Source of the DNA: Nocardia yamanashiensis NBRC 100130
Lineage (GTDB): Bacteria; Actinomycetota; Actinomycetes; Mycobacteriales; Mycobacteriaceae
Direction: 5' to 3'
Assembly: GCF_001613325.1 (NCBI RefSeq)
Contig: NZ_BDCD01000029.1
Span: 1 to 64,000 of the forward strand
Length of the DNA stretch: 64,000 nt
Position numbers and translations under genes: made by a program. The notes beneath the pieces were generated by a model. It had not been told where the DNA came from and did not search any database. It was given only the letters and a program-made list of their open reading frames with translations. Below are positions 57,712 through 64,000 of this stretch, in pieces (positions within the stretch are counted from its first letter, which is position 1; every line of letters starts with the position of its first letter).

Positions 57712-58085
57712 CGCAGGGCTTTCATCGCCGCGCGCCAGCCCAGCAGGAACAGCGCGAGCACGCTCGCGGCGACCAGTACGAAGCTGAAGGCGATGGTCTG
57801 CCCGGAGACCACGCGCAGCAGCATGCCGGTGACCAGGGTGCTGATCCAGACGATGACGCCGGTCGGCCACAGCCGCCGGCCGTCGAATCGCTTTGCGGCG
57901 GAAGCGCCCTCGCGGCCCGCGGCGACCGCCACCGCGATCACCCAGCCGAGCACCAGGCCGGTGGCGAAGGGCCAGAGGGTGCGCAGCAGGCCGGTGAGCA
58001 CGTCCTCGTTGTGACTGCGGCGGCCGATCGCGCAGAACACGATCACCAGGACGGCATCGACGACGAACGGCACCAGTTTCTTCAC
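57708..58085 (-). CDS. DUF3054 family membrane protein
   Basis: A 125-residue protein with four predicted helices and the family element FCAIGRRSHNED near residue 20, then WPFATGLVLGWVIA and WPTGVIVWISTLVTGMLLR. The DUF3054 family is mostly actinobacterial and uncharacterised. Its stop overlaps that of the upstream convergent gene by four bases. GTG 58085 chosen; GTG 58091 is possible. Confidence 0.85.
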   Translation of the reverse strand: MKKLVPFVVDAVLVIVFCAIGRRSHNEDVLTGLLRTLWPFATGLVLGWVIAVAVAAGREGASAAKRFDGRRLWPTGVIVWISTLVTGMLLRVVSGQTIAFSFVLVAASVLALFLLGWRAAMKALR

Positions 58086-58138
58086 GGGCACAGGGTAATC
58101 GGCCGGTCCCGGCCGACCGCGGAGGACACCCGGTCGGT

Positions 58139-59275
58139 TCAGGTCGCGGCCGGATCCGGCGGCCCGCCCGGGCGGCGGCGTTCGGCGACCAGCGAATTGC
58201 GCTGCTCGAACTCCTTTTCCAGCTCGGTGTCCCCGGCCTGCGGTTTCCGGAACAGGAACAGGAACACGATCCAGCCCACGATGGCCACCAGAATGAAGCT
58301 GACCAGCCGGTAGAGGAAGGCCGCCGCCACCGCCTGCGCGGCGGGCAGTCCCGCCACCGCGGTGAGCGAGTAGATCAGGGTGGCGTCCACGTAGACGATG
58401 CCGCCCGGCGCCAGAGGAATGGTGCCGACCGCCTTTCCGGCCGCGAACACCAGCATCAGCCCGGCCAGTCGCGGCTCGGCCCCGACCGCGTAGCAGGCCG
58501 CGCCCAGGCAGGCGACGTCGGCGAGGCGATGCATCAGGGCGAACGCCGTCACCCACGCGCCGTCTCGCTTACCCAGATCCACCGACTCCAGCTGGGCCAG
58601 CAGCTCGGCCACCTTGTCCATGCCCGCGTCGGCGGGACGGTGCCGAATCCGGTTGACCAGCCGCAGGATTCGCCGGAGCACCCCTTCGACGCCGTCGGGA
58701 TGGTTGGACACGTAATTGCCCGCCCACACCAGCAGCGCCACCGCGCCCAGCGTCAGGATCACCTTGGTGGGCCCGATCCGGTCCCCGGCCAGCATCGCCC
58801 CGAACAGGCCCAGCAGCGCCAGCCCGGCCGCGGCCACCACCCCCGACATGACCAGCTGCCAGGACGCCACCAGCGGGCTCGCGCCCCAGCGCCGGGTCTG
58901 CCGATAGGTGAAGGCGGTGGAGAAGACCTGCCCGGCGGGCAGCGTCAAGGCCATGCCGGTCGAGCCGTACACCACCGACACCGATTTCCGCTGCGAGACG
59001 TCCACACCGCCGGCGTGCAGCAGCTGTTTCTGAATGCGGCCGTATCCGCTCATCGAAACCGCCTGCATCAGGACGCAGGCGACCACCCATCCCCAATGGA
59101 TTTCGGTCAGGTTCTGCCAGGAATCGGCGAGTCGCGGATAGAGATACGCGCCTTCGGAAATGAGCAGGGCCAGCAGCGCGACGCCGAGAACCCATTTGGC
59201 CCACCAGAACCTGCGACGGCGCGCGTTATCAGTGGGCGGCGCGGGTTCGCCGGCCAGATCACCATGGGCCGTCAC
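58139..59275 (-). CDS. Lysylphosphatidylglycerol synthase/flippase-like membrane protein (UPF0104)
   Basis: A 378-residue protein with eight to ten helices. SVVYGSTGMALTLPAGQVFSTAFTYRQTRRWGAS and GTIPLAPGGIVYVDATLIYSL are the two conserved motifs of the UPF0104/MprF-flippase family. In mycobacteria such proteins are often fused to or near lysX; no synthetase domain is present here. GTG 59275. It may flip a modified lipid. It is followed by DUF3054 on the same strand. Confidence 0.9.
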   Translation of the reverse strand: MTAHGDLAGEPAPPTDNARRRRFWWAKWVLGVALLALLISEGAYLYPRLADSWQNLTEIHWGWVVACVLMQAVSMSGYGRIQKQLLHAGGVDVSQRKSVSVVYGSTGMALTLPAGQVFSTAFTYRQTRRWGASPLVASWQLVMSGVVAAAGLALLGLFGAMLAGDRIGPTKVILTLGAVALLVWAGNYVSNHPDGVEGVLRRILRLVNRIRHRPADAGMDKVAELLAQLESVDLGKRDGAWVTAFALMHRLADVACLGAACYAVGAEPRLAGLMLVFAAGKAVGTIPLAPGGIVYVDATLIYSLTAVAGLPAAQAVAAAFLYRLVSFILVAIVGWIVFLFLFRKPQAGDTELEKEFEQRNSLVAERRRPGGPPDPAAT

Positions 59276-59279
59276 GTCG

Positions 59280-60836
59280 TCAGCCTAACGAACTGGCCGC
59301 CGCCTCGTCTGCACCCGACTCCCCGGGGGATTCCGCCGGCCAGGCCAATCGGGTTTTCCGGCGGCGGCCGCGCAGTTGCACCTCGTCACCGGTGCGCCAA
59401 TGGCGTTGTTCGGACTCGTCGGCGAAATACAGCGCACTGCTCGAGGCCAGTACCCGGCCCGGCTGTTCTTTCGCGAGTTCGGTCAATCGCGACGCCTCGT
59501 TCACCGGATCGCCGATCACGGTGTACTCGAAGCGATTCGCCGCGCCGATATTCCCGGCCACCGCCAGACCCGCCGAAACGCCCATTCCGATATCCAGCCC
59601 GGGCACCTCCTTGAGGGCTTCGCGCAGCTCACGAGCGGCGGACAGGGCCGCGGTCGGGGCATCCGGGCGATCCAGCGGCGCACCGAAGATGGCCAATGCG
59701 GCATCGCCCATGAATTTGTTGATCAGGCCGTGGTGCCGGTCGATGACATCGACCACGACGCGGAAGAACTCATTGAGCAGACTGACCACTTCGGTCGGCG
59801 GGCGTTCCGCCGCGGTCGCGGTCGAACCGACCATATCCACGAACAACACCGCCACGAACCGGGTTTCCCCGCCGAGTTCGGTGCCGTATTCCAGCGCCCG
59901 CCGCGCCACATCCTCGCCGACGTGCTGGCCGAACAATTCCTGGAGTTCGCGCCGCTTGGCCGCTTCACCCATCATTCGGTTGAAGCCAACTTGCAGCAGC
60001 CCTATTTCGGAACCGTCGAAAACTTCCACCCGCACATCCCGCGCGCCTTCCTGCACGCGATCGATGGCCTGGCTGAGCTGGCGCACCGGATCGGAAATAC
60101 TGGCCGCGGTGAGCATGGAAAGCGCCAGCGCCTGCATGATCACCACCCCGCACAACAGCAGAATCGAGACCGCCAGCGACTGCGCGGAAAACTGCACGCG
60201 CGCGGAAATCTGGGTGACGCACAGCAGCACGATGGCGATCACGGGGGCGAAAGTGCCCATGCCCCAGGTCATGGCCATCCGGGTGCCGACGCCCGGGGTG
60301 AGGGTGTGATCGAAGGCGCCGACGGTCAGCGCCTCGGCCGCGACCGGGCGCAGGATCCGCTCGCCGAGCATGTAGGTGAAGCCGAAAACGATGGTGGCGG
60401 CCATACATTCGGTGACGATCACCGCCGCCGCCAGCTCCGGGGTGCGCACGATGATGAGCGAGGCCAGCACGCTGCCGCCCAGAATCCACAGCACCAGGTG
60501 CACGATGGCCTGGCGCAGCGGGGCGTGCAGGGCGGCCATCTGCTCCTGGCGGCTGGGCGGGCCGCCGCGCACCTGCCAGCGCATCACCGGCCGCAGCATG
60601 AGCGCGGACGCGGACAGGCTCAGGATGCCGGCCACCACGAAGACCACGCCCGGAATCAGCAATCCGGTCTGCTGGGTCGCGCTGGACTTGCCCTCCGGCA
60701 CCGGCAGTCCGTACTGAATGAACGCCCACACCAGGACGGCACCGAAGGCATTGGCCGCGAGCATCGATGCGAGGTACAGCGGCCAGCGGGTTCGCATGGT
60801 CTGTTTGACCGCTTCCAGGGGCGCTGACACGATCAC
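59280..60836 (-). CDS. Membrane class III adenylate cyclase with HAMP domain
   Basis: A 518-residue protein. Six helices (about 20-240) precede a HAMP domain (DPVRQLSQAIDRVQEGARDVRVEVFDGSEIG, about 245-295). The catalytic domain (about 320-485) has metal Asp residues in FVDMVGST and MGDAAL, the substrate Lys in NKFMGD, and transition-state Asn/Arg in GDPVNEASRL. This matches the Rv1318c-Rv1320c/Rv3645 class that makes cAMP. GTG 60836 with GGGAAG eight bases upstream; GTG 60830 also possible. Five bp from the flippase-like gene, thus co-transcribed. Confidence 0.94.
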   Translation of the reverse strand: MIVSAPLEAVKQTMRTRWPLYLASMLAANAFGAVLVWAFIQYGLPVPEGKSSATQQTGLLIPGVVFVVAGILSLSASALMLRPVMRWQVRGGPPSRQEQMAALHAPLRQAIVHLVLWILGGSVLASLIIVRTPELAAAVIVTECMAATIVFGFTYMLGERILRPVAAEALTVGAFDHTLTPGVGTRMAMTWGMGTFAPVIAIVLLCVTQISARVQFSAQSLAVSILLLCGVVIMQALALSMLTAASISDPVRQLSQAIDRVQEGARDVRVEVFDGSEIGLLQVGFNRMMGEAAKRRELQELFGQHVGEDVARRALEYGTELGGETRFVAVLFVDMVGSTATAAERPPTEVVSLLNEFFRVVVDVIDRHHGLINKFMGDAALAIFGAPLDRPDAPTAALSAARELREALKEVPGLDIGMGVSAGLAVAGNIGAANRFEYTVIGDPVNEASRLTELAKEQPGRVLASSSALYFADESEQRHWRTGDEVQLRGRRRKTRLAWPAESPGESGADEAAASSLG

Positions 60837-60909
60837 CAATCTAGCTTCCCGGCCGCTCCGAGGCGTCGGCGCGGATGAGCTGTGGAACGAGACTGCCCGG
60901 TATTAAGTT

Positions 60910-61344
60910 TCAGCCGTGCAGGGCGGCGATGGCCTTCTCGATGCGCCGCTGCCGCGTCTCCGGCTTCTTCGCGCTCTCGATGGCGTGCACATGCTCCCGC
61001 TTGCGGCTGTGCGCGAGCTTGTCGTAGGCGGCGCGGGCGGCCGGGTCGGCGTTCAGTGCCGCGGCGAAGTCCGGGGGTTCGACGACCACGCGCGGTTCGG
61101 TGTCGAGTTGCACCTCCACCTCGACGTCCTCGCCGATCTCCACACCCGCGGCCTCGCGATTGGCCTTGCTCAGGCCGATCAGATGCCGGCCGCGCATGAG
61201 GGCGATCCGGCTCTTCCAGGAATGCCCGTTGATGGTGATCGTCACCGGCGGGCGCGCGCCCTCACCCAGCGCTTCCACTACTTCCGGCGGAACTTCCAGG
61301 CCCCGCATGGGCTCGGGCGGCTCGACGTGGGACCGAAACTTCAT
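60910..61344 (-). CDS. YdeI/DUF1905 family protein
   Basis: A 144-residue protein. The DUF1905 half (RSHVEPPEPMRGLEVPPEVVEALGEGARPPVTITINGHSWKSRIA through VEVEVQLDTEPRV) is a beta barrel-like domain. The C-terminal YdeI/OmdA half contains FAAALNADPAARAAYDKLAHSRKREHVHAIESAKKPETRQRRIEKAI. No enzymatic residues known. ATG 61344. Function in relatives unclear. Confidence 0.88.
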   Translation of the reverse strand: MKFRSHVEPPEPMRGLEVPPEVVEALGEGARPPVTITINGHSWKSRIALMRGRHLIGLSKANREAAGVEIGEDVEVEVQLDTEPRVVVEPPDFAAALNADPAARAAYDKLAHSRKREHVHAIESAKKPETRQRRIEKAIAALHG

Positions 61345-61403
61345 GACCTGCTCCTGTTCGATTCTCGGCGGAGGACTTACAACGATCTTGGACCAGCCGG
61401 GGC

Positions 61404-62039
61404 TCAGGCCCGCGTCTCCCACACGTAGCCGTCCGGGTCGGCGAACGAGCCGATGCCGCTGTGCAGCACCAGACCGTGCGACCCGCTGCCCTCGATGGAC
61501 ACGCCCGCCTCCTTGGCGGCGGCCTTGCGCGGGTACAGCGCCAGCGTCACCGGCGAACCCTCCTGCGCGAACTCGGCGTACTTGCCGCCGAAGCTCTTGG
61601 ACGCGGTCAGCCCGCGCTCGGTGTAGAACTGCTTGCTGGCCTTCACATCCGACACGCCCATCAGCAGCACCACGTCCTCGACCGCCCGGGTGAACGGCTC
61701 GGTGTCCTTCTTCTTGGAGGTGGCGATCTTCCAGATGGTGCCCTCCGGGGCCTGAATGACCGCGCTGTATCCCCACAGGCTCTTCTTCGCGGCCTTGAGC
61801 ACGGTGAACCCGGCCTCGAGCGCGGTCCCGACCAGGCTGTCCACGGTGGAGGGCTGCGCGACCACCAGCGACAGGATGAACCCGTGGAACCCGGTGGCCG
61901 GCGCGGTCGCGGTGCGGAACCCGATCCGGTCCCCGAGCCCGAACGCGGTCTCGTAGATCGCGGCGGCGGCCTGTGGATCGGCCACCTCGAGCTGAACGTT
62001 GATGCCGGTGCTGATGTTCGCGTTGATTTCCATGCTCAT
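61404..62039 (-). CDS. VOC/glyoxalase superfamily protein (two-domain)
   Basis: A 211-residue protein with two VOC modules (about 5-115 and 120-211). INVQLEVADPQAAAAIYETAFGLGDR and VLLMGVSDVKASKQFYTERGLTASKSFGG are the module starts; DPDGYVWE ends the second. Conserved metal residues are partly missing, so metal-dependent catalysis is uncertain. ATG 62039 (MSMEIN) with weak Shine-Dalgarno. Lies 59 bp upstream of the YdeI-like gene, likely in the same transcript. Confidence 0.88.
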   Translation of the reverse strand: MSMEINANISTGINVQLEVADPQAAAAIYETAFGLGDRIGFRTATAPATGFHGFILSLVVAQPSTVDSLVGTALEAGFTVLKAAKKSLWGYSAVIQAPEGTIWKIATSKKKDTEPFTRAVEDVVLLMGVSDVKASKQFYTERGLTASKSFGGKYAEFAQEGSPVTLALYPRKAAAKEAGVSIEGSGSHGLVLHSGIGSFADPDGYVWETRA

Positions 62040-62179
62040 AAAGCTAGATTCGCCCCGCCCCGCTGCCATCCGTGCCGACCACGGAACCCACCACTGAGTA
62101 ATGACTACGGGCCAATACCGGGAGCCGCGCGCGTTTCGGGCACGGCGAAAAGCTGGATTTGCACAGTAGGCTCGGGCGC

Positions 62180-63541
62180 GTGAGCGAGGACGCGGGGGCA
62201 TTACCGATCGGGACGCCGGAGGAGAAAGGTCGCCGGGACTCCGACGCCGTGCATCCGCTGGTGCGCAAATCCGCCGAATGGTCGTGGCGGTTGCTGCTGA
62301 TCTTCGCGGCGGTGCTCGCGGTGGCGTATCTGGCGCAGCGGCTGTCCACGGTGACGATTCCCATGTCGATCGCATTGCTCGGGGCGGCGCTGCTGGCGCC
62401 GCTGGTGGACCTCATGCAGCGGCTGGGCGTGCCGCGGTCCATCGGCGTGTTCGTGGCGCTGATGGGATCGCTCGGGCTGCTCGCCGGGGTGATGACCTTC
62501 GTGATCGAGCAGTTCGTCACCGGTGTGCCGCAGCTGTCGGACGAGTTCAAGACCTCGGTGCATCAGATCCAGGACTGGCTGATCAACGGGCCGCTGCACC
62601 TGAGCAACGAGCAGATCCGCAATGCCGGCGACACCATCGTCAAGACCATCGAGAACAATCAGGACACGCTGACCAGCGGTGCGCTCACCACCGCCACCGT
62701 GATCGGCGAATTCCTCACCGGCACCTTCCTGACGCTGTTCATCCTGATCTTCTTCCTCTACGGCGGGGATCAGATCTGGGCCTTCATCACCAAGGTCATC
62801 CCCAGCGCGCAGCGCGAAAAGGTGCGCACCGCGGGCAAACTCGGCTTCGGCACGCTCACCGGATTCGTGCGCGCCACCGTCATGGTGGCGGGCGTGGACG
62901 CCATCGGCATCGGCGCGGGCCTGGCGATTCTCAATGTGCCGCTGGCGCTTCCGCTGGCCTCGCTGGTGTTCATCGGCGCCTTCATCCCGATCATCGGCTC
63001 GTTCATCGCGGGCTCGGTGGCGGTGTTCATCGCGCTCATGACCAAGGGTCTGGTGACCGCGCTCATCGTGCTCGGCATCACCGTGGCGATCATGCAGCTG
63101 GAAGGCCATGTGCTGCAGCCGCTGCTGCTCGGGCGGGCGGTGCGGATCCATCCCCTGGCGGTGGTGCTGGCCATCACCGCGGGCGTGGTGCTGGCCGGTA
63201 TCGCGGGCGGTCTGCTCGCGGTGCCGTTCGTCGCGGTCCTCAATACCGCGATTCGCTCGCTGCTCGCGGACTCGCCCGAAGAGCTGTACCAGGACCTGCA
63301 CACGGGGGATCCGCACAAACCCATGTTCAGCGCCGAACCCGACGAGGACCCCGATCCGGCGCGCTACCAGCTGCCGCTGCCCACCGGGGCGAGCGGCAAG
63401 GTCACCGAGGTCGGCAGCGCCGCCGCCCGCAAGTCGGTCACGGGGAGCGCGTCCGTCGGCAAACCGGCCCCGGCCGGATCCGGCGCTTCCGAGGTGAATC
63501 CTTCCGCCCCAACGCCTTCCGCCGATGACGACGCGGACTGA
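62180..63541 (+). CDS. AI-2E family transporter (TqsA-like)
   Basis: A 453-residue protein with eight helices and the PF01594 features LLGAALLAPLVDLMQRLGVPRSIGVFVAL, LFILIFFLYGGDQIW, FIGAFIPIIGSFIAGSVAVFIALM and EGHVLQPLLLGRAVRIHPLAVVL. A long Pro/Ala/Ser-rich tail (about 385-453) is cytoplasmic. GTG 62180. The E. coli relative exports AI-2; substrates in actinobacteria are unknown. Its 3' end overlaps the start of the next gene by 17 bp. Confidence 0.9.
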   Translation: MSEDAGALPIGTPEEKGRRDSDAVHPLVRKSAEWSWRLLLIFAAVLAVAYLAQRLSTVTIPMSIALLGAALLAPLVDLMQRLGVPRSIGVFVALMGSLGLLAGVMTFVIEQFVTGVPQLSDEFKTSVHQIQDWLINGPLHLSNEQIRNAGDTIVKTIENNQDTLTSGALTTATVIGEFLTGTFLTLFILIFFLYGGDQIWAFITKVIPSAQREKVRTAGKLGFGTLTGFVRATVMVAGVDAIGIGAGLAILNVPLALPLASLVFIGAFIPIIGSFIAGSVAVFIALMTKGLVTALIVLGITVAIMQLEGHVLQPLLLGRAVRIHPLAVVLAITAGVVLAGIAGGLLAVPFVAVLNTAIRSLLADSPEELYQDLHTGDPHKPMFSAEPDEDPDPARYQLPLPTGASGKVTEVGSAAARKSVTGSASVGKPAPAGSGASEVNPSAPTPSADDDAD

Positions 63542-64000
63542 ACCCGACTCCGACGATGCCGCCACGGCCCCGCTGTGGCGCGCCGCCCAGGCATTCCGGC
63601 TGGTCACGCTGATCTATGCGATCGGACAGCAGTTCGCCTCGGTGCAGTACTACACCAATCAGCGGCTCAGCTGGATGTTCATCGCGCTCATGGCGGTGTG
63701 GTCGGGGGCTTCGGCACTGTTGTTGTCGCAGTGGCGGATCCGGCATCTCAAACGAGTGCGGACCATCGTGGTGCTCGGCGACCACCTCGTTGTCATCCTG
63801 CTGGTCTTCGCCACCCGGCTGGTCTCGGACTACGACTGGTACCACGGACATCAGACCCTGCCCACCACGCTGTGGGCCGCCAACGCCGTCATGTCGGCGG
63901 CCATCCTGTGGGGGCCGTTCGGCGGCGTCAGCTCCGGGATCCTGATCGCCGCGGCCATTCTCACCGCGCGCTCGCAATGGGGCTTCGACGTCTGGCGCGA
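63525..64000 (+). CDS. N-terminal part of a MacS family sensor histidine kinase (partial)
   Basis: ATG 63525 (MTTRTEPDSDDAATAPLWR) opens a frame that continues to the window end (158 codons), with no stop. It shows PLWRAAQAFRLVTLIYAIG then helices to about residue 150, including DHLVVILLVFATRL and LWAANAVMSAAILWGPFGG, the DUF5931 membrane-sensor region of MacS kinases. The kinase core lies outside the window. Overlaps the AI-2E transporter gene, so co-transcribed. Confidence 0.85.
   Translation, partial: MTTRTEPDSDDAATAPLWRAAQAFRLVTLIYAIGQQFASVQYYTNQRLSWMFIALMAVWSGASALLLSQWRIRHLKRVRTIVVLGDHLVVILLVFATRLVSDYDWYHGHQTLPTTLWAANAVMSAAILWGPFGGVSSGILIAAAILTARSQWGFDVWR

Noticed and set aside
1-64000. 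tRNA or rRNA genes
   Set aside because: No GGTTCGAATCC-type T-arm with matching acceptor stem was seen on either strand. A tRNAscan run would settle it.
1-64000. CRISPR array, IS element or prophage
   Set aside because: No regularly spaced repeats, transposase, integrase or phage structural genes were seen; gene content is chromosomal.

Overview
The window is GC-rich actinobacterial chromosome, most likely from a Nocardia-like member of the Mycobacteriales. Codons end overwhelmingly in G or C, GTG starts are common, and coding density is high. Several blocks match the Mycobacterium tuberculosis chromosome near oriC: ponA / DUF5318 / PadR / ino1 (compare Rv0050-Rv0046c), and leuS / SdpI-like / algH (compare Rv0041-Rv0038). 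I see no rRNA, tRNA, CRISPR array, insertion sequence or prophage. This is core chromosome with a few accessory islands.

Layout. 0-10 kb: start of a ponA-type gene, DUF5318, a PadR-ino1 operon, two tandem effector-binding-domain genes, a bifunctional class A penicillin-binding protein, and an LpqY-SugA-SugB-like sugar importer without its ATPase. 10-25 kb: a DUF2786/metallohydrolase pair, menC, a thiolase divergent from an HxlR regulator, the missing SugC-type ATPase, an F420-type oxidoreductase, a polar amino acid ABC importer with a fused binding-protein/permease, Tat-exported PhoX, a GH25 lysozyme and a YeiH-type transporter behind a tiny membrane ORF. 25-35 kb: glucosylglycerate hydrolase, an SDR, two tandem secreted NodB deacetylases, an operon of secreted lipoprotein / ECF sigma factor / zinc anti-sigma factor, leuS, an SdpI-like protein and a GNAT.

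35-44 kb is the most unusual part. A translationally coupled set encodes a membrane protein with a Gly/Cys tail (TIGR04222 type), a DUF692/MNIO iron oxidase and an SCO6045-like partner, with a His-rich metal-binding protein next door. This looks like a RiPP-style modification system acting on the tail of a membrane protein. A second four-gene operon follows (thiamine-diphosphate enzyme, START-like protein, KAS III-like enzyme lacking its usual His, PLP aminotransferase), which resembles an uncharacterised small-molecule pathway.

44-64 kb: an EXLDI/ABC exporter operon with tandem operator-like repeats, a SigL-like sigma/anti-sigma pair, algH, acyltransferase, glycerate kinase, an HxlR/imine-reductase-like divergent pair, a second ABC-2 exporter with its XRE regulator, aroQ, a conserved actinobacterial protein with a possible RHH domain, a catalytically dead penicillin-binding-like lipoprotein, a flippase-like membrane protein, a HAMP adenylate cyclase, small enzymes, an AI-2E family transporter and the start of a MacS-type sensor kinase.

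Convergent gene pairs are usually separated by clean hairpins. A dispersed GGGGGC-NNN-GCCCCC element recurs between genes. Starts were chosen from Shine-Dalgarno position, overlaps and family N-termini; many are GTG.
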